A DNA stretch of 64,000 nucleotides from Eggerthellaceae bacterium UBA3686 (GTDB lineage: Bacteria > Actinomycetota > Coriobacteriia > Coriobacteriales > Eggerthellaceae), in assembly GCA_002371495.1 (NCBI GenBank), contig DFIX01000025.1:56735-120734 (forward strand), in the 5' to 3' direction. The notes beneath the pieces were generated by a model. That model did no database searches. It was not told the origin of the DNA and was given only the letters and a program-made list of their open reading frames with translations. Numbering within the stretch: position 1 is the first letter of the stretch; each line of letters begins with the position of its first letter. Of this stretch, positions 8,455 to 16,266 are shown one piece after another. The translations under genes were made by a program, and so were the position numbers.

Positions 8455-10281
8455 ATGAACGAGCAGAGCAAAGAGCCCGAGGGGACCAAAGAGGCCAAAG
8501 GAATCAGCAAACTTCGTGCGCGAAAGTTGGTGTGGCTACCTCTAGCAGTCGCCCTCGGAGTCCAGTATGCGCTGGTTGCGCCAATGCTTTCCCCCGCCGA
8601 AATACAAACACTTCCCCATAAGACGCAGGGCAGCACCCACGTAACTTACGAGATAACCGTCAGCCCGCAGGGCCAGGTCACGCAAAGCTCGGCGAAGCCC
8701 GCGCAGGAACAAAGCGCCTCCCCCGCAGCCAACGCATTCCTCGGGGCCGCAGCCAGCAACCCCACATTGCAAGAAACCGAGGCTGGCACCGGCCAAAATA
8801 CCGAGTCGACGGTGGTCCAGCAGGTGCAAGCCACCCTAGACAAACAAATAATTGCAGCCAAAATCGCCCATAAACAGGCTGTTCAGAAGCAAGTCGAGCA
8901 ACTCGCCGCCGGGCGCCTGTCGGGCCGCGCGAAATCGATTTCAAAACTGCGCGTCAACGGTGCAACCATCAGCCCCGAACTCGCCAAGCGCTTAACCTCG
9001 ATTGAGCCCGACTATGCCTTGCATATCGAGCACATCGACCAGAACGATGTATTGCCGTCGGGTTGCGAGATTGTCGCGCTGACCGTCGTTCTGCATAGCA
9101 TGGGTTACGATAACGCCAAGGCCACTAGTATTGCCGACGATTACATCGAATATGGAAGCGACAACAAAACCCAGTACTCGGGTTCGCCTTACGAGAACGG
9201 CGGTTGTTTATCTGCCTGCATAGTCAACGCTACCAACAAATGGCTCGACAATGGCGTCGAAAAACAAGGCGACAACAGTCTTAAGCAAAGCTCCGACGAC
9301 GATGACGATGACGACAAAGCCAGCTCCGACGCCAGCTCTAAATCCGCCGAAGCGAAATCCGATTCCAGCAGCAAAGCTAGCAGCAGCTCCGCCTCGAACA
9401 ATAACGAAAACTCAGATTCGAAGTCGAGCGCAAGTTCGTCTTCCAAGAGCAGCGCCGCGGCTAAGCCCGAGAAGAGCTCAAGTGCGACCGCTGCATCCAA
9501 GGGCGGCGCCTCTGCGGAAAAACCAGACGAAGACTCAGAAGCAAGCAATATGTCAGCTGACGCGCAAAGGCAGGCAGAACACCAACGCAAAATGGCCAAG
9601 CAGATCGTCGACCAGCTGATTGCAGGCGGCTCCCCCGTTGCGGCCAATGGCAGCGCTAGCACTGAAACAACTTCAAAGAGTACATCGGCGGAATCCGCAA
9701 AGAGCTCAAGCGCATCGGGCGCTTCCGCAAAATCCAAGAGCGGCGCCCCCGATAAAGAGCCGAGCGCAAGCGCTGCATCAGCTGCAAGTGCAAGTGCCGC
9801 GGCAGCTTCGAAGAGCGCCTCTTCCGAAGACAAATCCGAATCACCGAAATCGAACTCGAGCTCATCTTCCAAAAGCAGCTCGAGCGCCAGCACCGACGCT
9901 TCTCAAAGCAAGGAGTCCAGCAAAGGAAGCGACTCCGCAGAGGAAACCAAAGGCGAAGCCAAGAAGACCCCTACCCTACCTATCGACGATGCCTGCGCCT
10001 ATGACCTTACGGGCACATCGTACAAGGATCTCTGCGAGCTGGTGAAACTCGGCTACCCCGTGCTCGTGTGGACGACCGAAGACATGTCGACGCCTGACGT
10101 CTGGTCCACGTGGTACCACCCCGAGCATTGCGTGGTACTTTATGGCTTCAAGGGCGACGACGCCCTCGTAAGCGACTCTCTCGCTGGCCTTGTAAAACGC
10201 AACAGCAAGCGCTTCGGCGAAATCTACGAAACCGTCGGCAAGCGCGCAGCTTTCATCTGCCCCAAGGCATCCTCCCAATAG
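8455..10281 (+). CDS. membrane-anchored C39-like cysteine peptidase interrupted by a large Ser/Asp/Ala-rich insert
   Basis: This 608-residue protein has an N-terminal hydrophobic segment (about 28-45: LVWLPLAVALGVQYALVAP) for membrane anchoring or export. Residues about 198-272 look like the first half of a C39_2/YvpB-type papain-like fold, with LPSGCEIVALTVVLHSMGYD placing the nucleophile at Cys204. Residues about 510-600 look like the second half, with WYHPEHCVVLYGFKGDDALV placing His558 and Asp574 as the rest of the triad. Between them lie about 230 residues of nearly pure Ser, Ala, Lys, Asp and Glu, beginning with a run of seven Asp. The insert holds a short ordered piece, KQIVDQLIAGGSPVA, that recurs in the acyltransferase at 60129. 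A normal C39-family domain appears at 34228. Proteolytic activity is inference. Confidence 0.75.
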   Translation: MNEQSKEPEGTKEAKGISKLRARKLVWLPLAVALGVQYALVAPMLSPAEIQTLPHKTQGSTHVTYEITVSPQGQVTQSSAKPAQEQSASPAANAFLGAAASNPTLQETEAGTGQNTESTVVQQVQATLDKQIIAAKIAHKQAVQKQVEQLAAGRLSGRAKSISKLRVNGATISPELAKRLTSIEPDYALHIEHIDQNDVLPSGCEIVALTVVLHSMGYDNAKATSIADDYIEYGSDNKTQYSGSPYENGGCLSACIVNATNKWLDNGVEKQGDNSLKQSSDDDDDDDKASSDASSKSAEAKSDSSSKASSSSASNNNENSDSKSSASSSSKSSAAAKPEKSSSATAASKGGASAEKPDEDSEASNMSADAQRQAEHQRKMAKQIVDQLIAGGSPVAANGSASTETTSKSTSAESAKSSSASGASAKSKSGAPDKEPSASAASAASASAAAASKSASSEDKSESPKSNSSSSSKSSSSASTDASQSKESSKGSDSAEETKGEAKKTPTLPIDDACAYDLTGTSYKDLCELVKLGYPVLVWTTEDMSTPDVWSTWYHPEHCVVLYGFKGDDALVSDSLAGLVKRNSKRFGEIYETVGKRAAFICPKASSQ

Positions 10282-10361
10282 GCATATCAGGCTTTTTCCC
10301 GTTGCATTTGCTATTATGAAATCGCTCGTCAAGAGGCGAGGCAAAAGGAAGGGAGAAAGAA

Positions 10362-10976
10362 ATGAGTAACATAGTAAAGCGTGCTACCACCGTTCTTGTA
10401 TCCTTGGCCATGTCGGCAGGGCTGTGCTTTGGGCTCGCCGCCTGCTCGGGCGGCCAGAGCGAGGAAGAACAGATCCGCGCCTCACTTGACGAGGCGTTGT
10501 CGGCGCTGAAGAACCCGACTGCCGAATCGCTCGAAAAGGTGTTGGGCGATAACGTCTCGAGCCTCGACCAGGTCAAGCAGTACGGCATCGACCCCATCGA
10601 GATGCTGCAGCACTTCTTTGGCAAGTTCGACTACTCCATCGGCGACATCAAGGTGAACGGCGACACCGCCGACGCCAAGGTGACCATGGAAAACGTCGAC
10701 ATTCAAAGCGTGATAACCGAGACTACCGCCAACATGCAAAACGACCCTGAGTTCGTCAAGGCGGCCACCGAGGCATACACGAGCGGTGACCAGACGACTC
10801 TGTACAAGCTTATCTTCGACAAAGTGTTCGCCGCTATCGACGCATCGGACAAAACGGTGTCGAACACGGTCGACTTCAAGCTGATCAAGAAAGACGGCAA
10901 GTGGGATATCGACGAGAGCAGTGCAAACGATCTTATTTCGAGCCTCTACGGCGGGCTCGACATGTCGGCGCTGTAA
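10362..10976 (+). CDS. predicted lipoprotein, function unknown
   Basis: A 204-residue protein starting behind AAGGGAGAAAGAA. Residues 1-28 form a lipoprotein signal peptide (KR, hydrophobic core, lipobox LAAC), so the mature protein would be attached to the outer face of the membrane through its Cys. The rest is a soluble, acidic domain with helices (EEEQIRASLDEALSALKNP), a beta-rich centre (IGDIKVNGDTADAKVTMENV) and a final FKLIKKDGKWDIDESS. That last pattern resembles the substrate-binding-like DUF4878/DUF5105 lipoproteins, in which a KxGKW motif precedes the end. I do not recognise a specific function. It lies 80 bp behind the split protease and is followed by a terminator. Confidence 0.8.
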   Translation: MSNIVKRATTVLVSLAMSAGLCFGLAACSGGQSEEEQIRASLDEALSALKNPTAESLEKVLGDNVSSLDQVKQYGIDPIEMLQHFFGKFDYSIGDIKVNGDTADAKVTMENVDIQSVITETTANMQNDPEFVKAATEAYTSGDQTTLYKLIFDKVFAAIDASDKTVSNTVDFKLIKKDGKWDIDESSANDLISSLYGGLDMSAL

Positions 10977-11023
10977 CCTGACTGCTTCTGCTGCCAACCC
11001 GACAACAGGCAGAAACCCGAACG

Positions 11024-11050
11024 AAAGCGCCCGCATCCGCGGGCGCTTTT
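11024..11050 (+). terminator. intrinsic terminator after the lipoprotein gene
   Basis: The 11-bp stem AAAGCGCCCGC / GCGGGCGCTTT with loop ATCC ends in a T tract. Confidence 0.85.
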
Positions 11051-11153
11051 GCGATTGCGGGCGAAAGGCCAAACGAAAGACAGCGGGGGCTGACAAGGCT
11101 TTGCGATCTTCATCCCGCGAACCACCACGAACCGCGAATTACGCAAATCGCGC

Positions 11154-11882
11154 TTAGATTATGTAATGAGCAGCCCCGAAGAACACCTCGTCGAAGAAGC
11201 GGCGCACGTTGTCGGCGCCCAGAGCGGCAGTCCAACGGTCGGTCGAAACGCCGCCTTCATCGATGAGGCGGTCGGAGTAGCCTTTGTTCAGCTCCCATTT
11301 GCGTGCGCGCTCGGCATCGTCAAGCAGCGGTGCTGACCGCTCCATCTTGATGAACAGGTCGAGCGCGTCGCGGAAACGCCACAACGCGAACTCGTCTTGC
11401 TCGCGACTCGGCGCCTTCGCAATGCACACGGGACGGATATCGTCGTACCAACATGATTTTGTCGGGAATGTCGGCGCATCATCCCAGGCGTCGGCACAAG
11501 CCGCAAGCGAAGCAATACCCTGCTCGAAAAGCTCATCATGCGCTACAGCCAGGTCATACGCCTCGATGAGAACGACGCGTTTTTCGCCTGTATACACGTA
11601 ATCGGTCGAGAACAGGGGCAGGTTCTTGTAATACGGCATGATGACGAACGAGCTCAGTTGAGCTTCTTCGACCTCAGTGGCCGACATCATAAGCAGGTTG
11701 CCCACATCCCATATGTCGAAGCTGCGCACACGGTAGGGCCTACCGCCGACAACCGGGTTGGCAAACGCAGGATCGATATCGCGCTCCTGGACCATGTAAT
11801 ACTCCCGCAGCACAGCAAGGCCGTCCTTGAGCCGCCGGTCGATGAGTTGCTTGTTAACCTGCAAGATGTCCTTGTCTGCCAT
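11154..11882 (-). CDS. uncharacterised protein, possible bilin-reductase-like fold
   Basis: A 242-residue soluble protein with no signal or membrane segment. I do not recognise its family with certainty. Its middle (SSFVIMPYYKNLPLFSTDYV followed by a strand VVLIEAYDL) and its end (GVSTDRWTAALGADNVRRFF, then EVFFG) weakly recall ferredoxin-dependent bilin reductases, where a P-x-F-x-x-D strand lines the pigment pocket and the protein ends with a short helix and a vlF motif. The resemblance is by eye only and could be wrong; no catalytic residue is assigned. It stands alone on the minus strand between the lipoprotein gene and the DUF308 gene. Confidence 0.6.
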   Translation of the reverse strand: MADKDILQVNKQLIDRRLKDGLAVLREYYMVQERDIDPAFANPVVGGRPYRVRSFDIWDVGNLLMMSATEVEEAQLSSFVIMPYYKNLPLFSTDYVYTGEKRVVLIEAYDLAVAHDELFEQGIASLAACADAWDDAPTFPTKSCWYDDIRPVCIAKAPSREQDEFALWRFRDALDLFIKMERSAPLLDDAERARKWELNKGYSDRLIDEGGVSTDRWTAALGADNVRRFFDEVFFGAAHYII

Positions 11883-12098
11883 GAGGTTGCCTTTCTCGTA
11901 GCCTGTTAAACCATTGTAACCCTTGAACGAACAGACACGTGGTTCGCAGATGCGCGATGCGGGAGCTCTACGGCGACGCAGAAGCTATGCCATAGGGGCA
12001 GATGAGCCCGAGCCAAGGAACCCCTCGCTAGCATCAAAAAGGTACAGGCTTCACTGGCTACGAGAAACGCGAAGGCATTGCAGCGCGCGCCTTGCCTC

Positions 12099-12623
12099 CT
12101 ACATTTCGGTACCGCTTGCGATGAGCCCCGCGCCCACGAAGACGATGGACATCCCCAGCATGAGGCCGACGCTAGCCATGACCGACAGAGGATTGAAGAT
12201 GCTCAATACGCCGCAGATGACGATGAGCACGCCCAACACGAGCTGAAGGATCCAACCGCGCCCAAGCTCCTTGCCCAGGCTGTTGCGCAAGGCGATTGCG
12301 GCGACGATGCGCGCAATACCGGCAAAGACAAGCCAGACTGCAATGAGGTAGGCAATGAACATGTCGATCGCAAATTGCATCGCGGTACTGCCCAGCAGAA
12401 CTATGCCGAGCACGATGGATATGATAGCCTCCGCCAACGCCCAGCCGTTTGCAAGCCCGACCTTGCGAAGATGGTTCCACGCAATGACACTGGCCACGCC
12501 CTCGACGAGCATGGACACGCCGATAACCGAGCCCAATGCGGCATACGTGGCGACAGGGGCGAACATGCAGTAGATACCGCTTATCACCAGCAGAACGCCA
12601 AATATTATCGTAGCTATTTTCAT
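12099..12623 (-). CDS. DUF308 / HdeD-family membrane protein
   Basis: A 174-residue integral membrane protein with about six hydrophobic segments in three hairpin repeats (ATIIFGVLLVISGIYCMFAP, EAIISIVLGIVLLGS, WILQLVLGVLIVICGVLSIF and others). Repeated pairs of the form V-L-G-hydrophobic-G followed by P are the hallmark of DUF308, the family of the acid-resistance protein HdeD. The function in anaerobic Actinobacteria is unknown. ATG at 12623 follows a GGAATCGGAGTGACG ribosome-binding region. The gene is monocistronic. Confidence 0.85.
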   Translation of the reverse strand: MKIATIIFGVLLVISGIYCMFAPVATYAALGSVIGVSMLVEGVASVIAWNHLRKVGLANGWALAEAIISIVLGIVLLGSTAMQFAIDMFIAYLIAVWLVFAGIARIVAAIALRNSLGKELGRGWILQLVLGVLIVICGVLSIFNPLSVMASVGLMLGMSIVFVGAGLIASGTEM

Positions 12624-12786
12624 AACGTCACTCCGATTCCTTTCGTTTACTTACCGCGCCTATTGTACCCAACCCGAAAAGACGCGCATTAGACATGCCC
12701 GAGAGGCGCCTTGGCTTCAAAATGAAGTTGAAGAGCCCACCTCATGCGCCGGTATTTAGCCTCTTGTCTGTAGATCGAAACCTTAA

Positions 12787-13329
12787 CGCCAGCGCAAACA
12801 GCAGACAGGCAAGCTATCTACTGGATTTCATTGTTACAGTTTCCCATCAGTATGCAACGACAACGGCAAGACCTACAAGCTCAAGAAAACCAAGACGCTA
12901 TCCGTCGGGAAAACATCGCTTGTCAAGGGAGGGCTGAAAGCGAACACGTCGTATCGAGTGCGGATCGTCGCGCAAGCAAAATCGAACGGCGCGTGGAAGA
13001 CGATTTCCAAGAGCCTGATAGCGCATGTGGTGACGGCCAACAAGAAGGGCAAGTACACCAACGCCTCGGCGCTTACCCTGAACAGGACGAGCCTGACGCT
13101 GGAGACAGGCAAGAGCGCCAAGTTAAGCGGTCGGGTTCGCAAGGCTGTAAAGGGTAAGAACACGACTGCCGCCGTCCACACAAAGCTACTGCGGTTCACC
13201 ACGAGCAACAAGAACGTTGCCACCGTTAACGCCGAAGGCAAAGTGACCGCCAAGAACCCCGGCACGTGCAGAATCTACGTGCAAACGTCTAACGGTCTGT
13301 GGAAGAGCTGCAAAGTCACCGTGAGGTAA
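12787..13329 (+). pseudogene. C-terminal remnant of an Ig-like (Big_2) surface protein
   Basis: The open frame from the stop at 12784 to 13329 encodes, after about 20 meaningless residues, NDNGKTYKLKKTKTLSVGK and GLKANTSYRVRIVAQAKSNG, the end of a fibronectin/Ig-type module. It continues with a full bacterial Ig-like group 2 module: NRTSLTLETGKSAKLSGRV, then LLRFTTSNKNVATVNAEGKV and NPGTCRIYVQTSNGLWKSCK, ending VTVR. Such modules close large secreted adhesin-like proteins in Coriobacteriia. There is no credible start codon with a ribosome-binding site and no signal peptide, and the upstream bases do not continue the protein. It is the stump of a larger deleted gene. Confidence 0.7.
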
Positions 13330-14128
13330 CCGTCGTACAGGTACTACGTTCGCTCGGGCGGGCTAAAGCCCGCACCTCGCGAAAGCAATCGTGGCGCCAA
13401 CGATCGGCGCGCTAACCGCGCCGCAATCACGAGCCTTCGCGGCCTGAGGCTTTTCCCAGGCTGTGCGAAAAACGGACCCGAAAGCGCCTACAACCGGCCT
13501 TTTCCGGCAAGGCGCGGCCACCGTCATCATCAATGGCTAAGCAGCCCCGATCGTCGTAGCGAAGGTCACCACCGCCGATCAGCAGGAGCGCTACACGCAC
13601 TGCGGGCTCGCAGACTGGGAGCAAGGGGACTGCTCAAGCCGTCGCTCGTCCAGGTTGCGACCTGCTCTTCGTTTCCGATAGCATAGATTATGAGACCCTG
13701 GGCAACCGATAGCGCAGGCCAATCGAAGCTACGCGGCTCTGAGGGCCGTCTTCAATACCGAAGTGTTATTGCCCAAATTACGAGACCCTAGGCAACAATG
13801 AGGCCCCGATAAGCAAATCGCTGCCATTTTTGCAAAAAAGCCCGTAAGATGGCGAATCGAATCCCAAGTCATTACGATCATGACGCAACCTCGCATGACG
13901 CATTCATTCGCGAACAGGCATTATGCATTAGAAGCTTTAAGAGGAATAGCGGCATGGAGTCTTATTCATACCGCCACTCGCCATCTTATCCACTTATTTG
14001 CATAAATCTCTGGAAATCTGTTATCGAGAACCTCATGCCCTCCGATAGCCCAAAAAAATGGCTCGGATTTCGACCGCGAGAACAATTTGCACGTTTTTTG
14101 CACACCGAGCCTTTTCCTGAGAAACAAA
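13330..14128. other. long non-coding stretch with decayed sequence
   Basis: About 800 bp with no ORF showing a start site, recognisable domain or codon bias. It contains two copies of a 19-bp sequence with two mismatches (13688-13706 and 13778-13796, GAGACCCTGGGCAAC and GAGACCCTAGGCAAC). It lies between a surface-protein stump and the tRNA-Asn att remnant, which suggests eroded DNA at a rearrangement-prone site. Confidence 0.55.
13688..13796. repeat. pair of short direct repeats
   Basis: TTATGAGACCCTGGGCAAC at 13688-13706 and TTACGAGACCCTAGGCAAC at 13778-13796 differ at two positions and are 90 bp apart. The significance is unknown. Confidence 0.5.
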
Positions 14129-14153
14129 ACTGACCAGGTTTTGCCTGGTCAGT
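14129..14153 (-). terminator. minus-strand terminator beside the tRNA-Asn remnant
   Basis: ACTGACCAGG, loop TTTTG and CCTGGTCAGT form a perfect 10-bp stem, followed on the minus strand by TTTTGTTT. It stands in the same relation to the 14161 tRNA fragment as the hairpin at 18123 does to the intact tRNA-Asn. It is best explained as the original chromosomal tRNA-Asn terminator left behind after integration. Confidence 0.75.
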
Positions 14154-14160
14154 CGTAAGC

Positions 14161-14192
14161 TTCTGGCTCCCCGGGTAGGATTCGAACCTACA
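14161..14192 (-). repeat. att-like direct repeat: 3' end of tRNA-Asn (distal copy)
   Basis: These 32 bp are identical to 18150-18181, the CCA end, acceptor strand and T-arm of tRNA-Asn. The bases beyond (GGATGCACTC...) no longer match a tRNA. This is the classic signature of a site-specific recombination site at the far end of an element inserted into a tRNA gene. Confidence 0.85.
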
Positions 14193-14249
14193 GGATGCAC
14201 TCTGGACCATGGACACGGCTCGAGCTTGCCCGTCGTCAGCAGCTCGAAC

Positions 14250-14825
14250 TCATGAGCGCAAATGACAGAAGCCGTTGGTGAGGAACGCATCCACGTTGTA
14301 CCGGGTTTTTTCCCACTCTTCATCAGAGTCATGAATGTGCTTGAGGCAAACCATTATGCAATCGGTAATCTGCATGTAGAGCAGATCTTCAAGCTGGCTG
14401 TCGGATAGGCTCGTCTTATCTTTCATCACGCTCAGGAATCCATCTAGCAGTGCGTCGACGGTATGGCCTATCGCGCTGCTCCGAAGCGAGCTCGAGAAGA
14501 AAAGCGGCTGGTACTTCTTGTTCTTTCGAAGGAACATGCATAAAGGCAATCCATCGTTTTGCGAATTGCCCGGCAAGCAAATGTACTGGAGCGGAATGTT
14601 TCCGACATTCGATAACACCTCTTCGAAAAGCGTGTCGGTAAGCTTGGCGATGTTGTCGAAATGAGCATAGAACGTCCCACGGCTCACACCCGCAGTCTTG
14701 CAGATGTCAGTGACGGTGATATCCATATAGTCCTTGCACTTCAAGAGGTTGAGGAACGCATCCTTTATCGCCTCTTCAGTGTAAGAAACTCGGGAAGCGG
14801 CATTCCCCAACATCTCAACAGTCAT
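14250..14825 (-). CDS. TetR/AcrR family transcriptional regulator
   Basis: A 191-residue regulator. The N-terminal HTH (about 14-60) reads EEAIKDAFLNLLKCKDYMDI, TVTDICKTAGVSRGTFYAHF and DNIAKL, the TetR signature. The C-terminal two thirds form an all-helical ligand/dimer domain of the TetR_C-type common in gut Actinobacteria and Firmicutes. It is divergent from the operon at 15042 across a 216-bp AT-rich gap, the typical position for a local repressor of that operon. It is the first gene inside the tRNA-Asn-bounded island. The ligand is unknown; an acid or CoA ester handled by the operon would be a natural guess. Confidence 0.9.
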   Translation of the reverse strand: MTVEMLGNAASRVSYTEEAIKDAFLNLLKCKDYMDITVTDICKTAGVSRGTFYAHFDNIAKLTDTLFEEVLSNVGNIPLQYICLPGNSQNDGLPLCMFLRKNKKYQPLFFSSSLRSSAIGHTVDALLDGFLSVMKDKTSLSDSQLEDLLYMQITDCIMVCLKHIHDSDEEWEKTRYNVDAFLTNGFCHLRS

Positions 14826-15041
14826 GCGGTAATCCCCTTATGAAATGGTCATCGATGAGTGTTAGTTATTAATAAAAATAATTATTTTACGCCGAAATGA
14901 AGCGACGGTAAAGACCGAAGCAACATAAATCGCATTGTTGTTCAAATGCGCTGGCTCACGTTGAAATCGGGCGCTGACCATGCAAGATAGTAAATCTGCC
15001 ACACATGTACCGTTTCTATTCAAACAAGGAGGTAGATGTAC
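14826..15041. promoter_or_regulatory. divergent AT-rich promoter region of the island genes
   Basis: The gap contains an AT-rich block (14866-14888, including the palindrome AATAATTATT) that differs sharply in composition from its surroundings. It must hold the promoters of the TetR gene and of the acyl-CoA synthetase operon. The block is a candidate operator; no exact operator can be defined from one copy. Confidence 0.45.
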
Positions 15042-16265
15042 ATGAGCGAAGAAAAGCACTATACGCTTGGCACAGATCAGCAGATGGCATGGAAGCAGAT
15101 TAACGCGTTCCCGCCACTGGGATACGGATTCACCGAGCCCGGCACGTACGGGCTGGACGCAACCGAGGTCGCGGCGTACAACGTGGCGAAGTCCTTCTAT
15201 CAGAACTATCCCGAAGTGTGGAACATCGACTACATCGCTAAAGAGACAAAACTCAAGAAAGATGACATCAAGAAGCGCCTCAAAAGGATGTACGACGAGC
15301 GTCTCATCATGTTCGTCATGAACCCAAACGTCGGCGTCTACGGCTGGGGCCTTTACTACTGGATCGTCAAGCTGAAGGAAGGCACCGACCCTGCCGTAAA
15401 AGCAGAGTTCTCGAAGTGGTACCAGAACAAAGACGACATCTGCACCGGCTATGAGACCGAAGGCGACTTCGATTACTTCAACGGCAACCACATGCGCGTG
15501 CTTGACAACCTGCTGGCAGACGTCATCCAGCCGTGGAAAGATCACCCCGCAGTCGATTACGTCCATCTCTGCCCGATTCGCGGCGACGTGCGCGAATCCT
15601 TGGTGAACCAGTGGCACGTGCCCGAGGACCAGTACCGCAAATTCGTTTTCGGCGAAGAGCAGCTCAAGAAGTTCTTCAAGGTCCAGAAGAAGATCGATAA
15701 GAACGATTTCGCCATCATAAAGGCCATCAACGGCACGAAGTCCGTTGGCGATATGTTCGATTTCGATGTGCTCGAGAAGCTCTCCGGGCTCGACGGCAAA
15801 CAGATGAAGAAAGATATCATCGAGTGCGTCGACGTTCGCAAGTTCATGCTCCCGATGATCTACATCAACTACAGGAAGCTGGGAATCTCGATGCAGATGT
15901 ACCTGGTTCGCATGTTCCAGAACGTGCCCAGCTACCGCAAGGCCGAAATCGTGAACGAGTTCGCCGGCATGGACGAGTTCGTCGACATCTTCCAGTTTGG
16001 CGACTCCTTCTACGATTGCCTCCTCACCGTGTACGCGGAAATCAACGACGTAGACGCAATTCGCTCGAAGCTCGAGAACTACGCGGAAATCGAGGAAGTC
16101 TGGACCGCGGTCTCCAAGAGGCAGTTCAGGCGCTGGGTTGCCAGGCTCGATGACGAGAACGGGTATTGGGAAGAGTGCGTGATGACGGATGACTTCCTGC
16201 AGAACAGGCTCGAAGCTGGCGCCCCGAAATGCCGTTTTTGCACAGACCCGGAGGAGGTAAAGTAA
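15042..16265 (+). CDS. tandem Lrp/AsnC-like winged-helix protein, role unknown
   Basis: A 407-residue protein whose start at 15042 (MSEEKHYTLGTDQQ) lies 9 bp behind AGGAGGT; an ATG six bases earlier is too close to that site. Residues about 55-95 form a winged HTH (VWNIDYIAKETKLKKDDIKK, then RLIMFVMNPNVGVYGWG), followed by an alpha-beta domain like the RAM domain of Lrp. A second, more diverged HTH-plus-RAM unit seems to occupy about 230-390, starting DKNDFAIIKAINGTKSVGDM. The C-terminus has CRFC. It overlaps functionally with the next gene (1-bp gap). Lrp-type folds also serve as enzymes, such as siroheme decarboxylases, so an enzymatic role is as open as a regulatory one. Confidence 0.65.
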   Translation: MSEEKHYTLGTDQQMAWKQINAFPPLGYGFTEPGTYGLDATEVAAYNVAKSFYQNYPEVWNIDYIAKETKLKKDDIKKRLKRMYDERLIMFVMNPNVGVYGWGLYYWIVKLKEGTDPAVKAEFSKWYQNKDDICTGYETEGDFDYFNGNHMRVLDNLLADVIQPWKDHPAVDYVHLCPIRGDVRESLVNQWHVPEDQYRKFVFGEEQLKKFFKVQKKIDKNDFAIIKAINGTKSVGDMFDFDVLEKLSGLDGKQMKKDIIECVDVRKFMLPMIYINYRKLGISMQMYLVRMFQNVPSYRKAEIVNEFAGMDEFVDIFQFGDSFYDCLLTVYAEINDVDAIRSKLENYAEIEEVWTAVSKRQFRRWVARLDDENGYWEECVMTDDFLQNRLEAGAPKCRFCTDPEEVK

Positions 16266-16266
16266 C

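Noticed and set aside
13849..14133. 94-codon frame before the att remnant
   Set aside because: No start site, ends inside a terminator hairpin, composition like the surrounding non-coding DNA.
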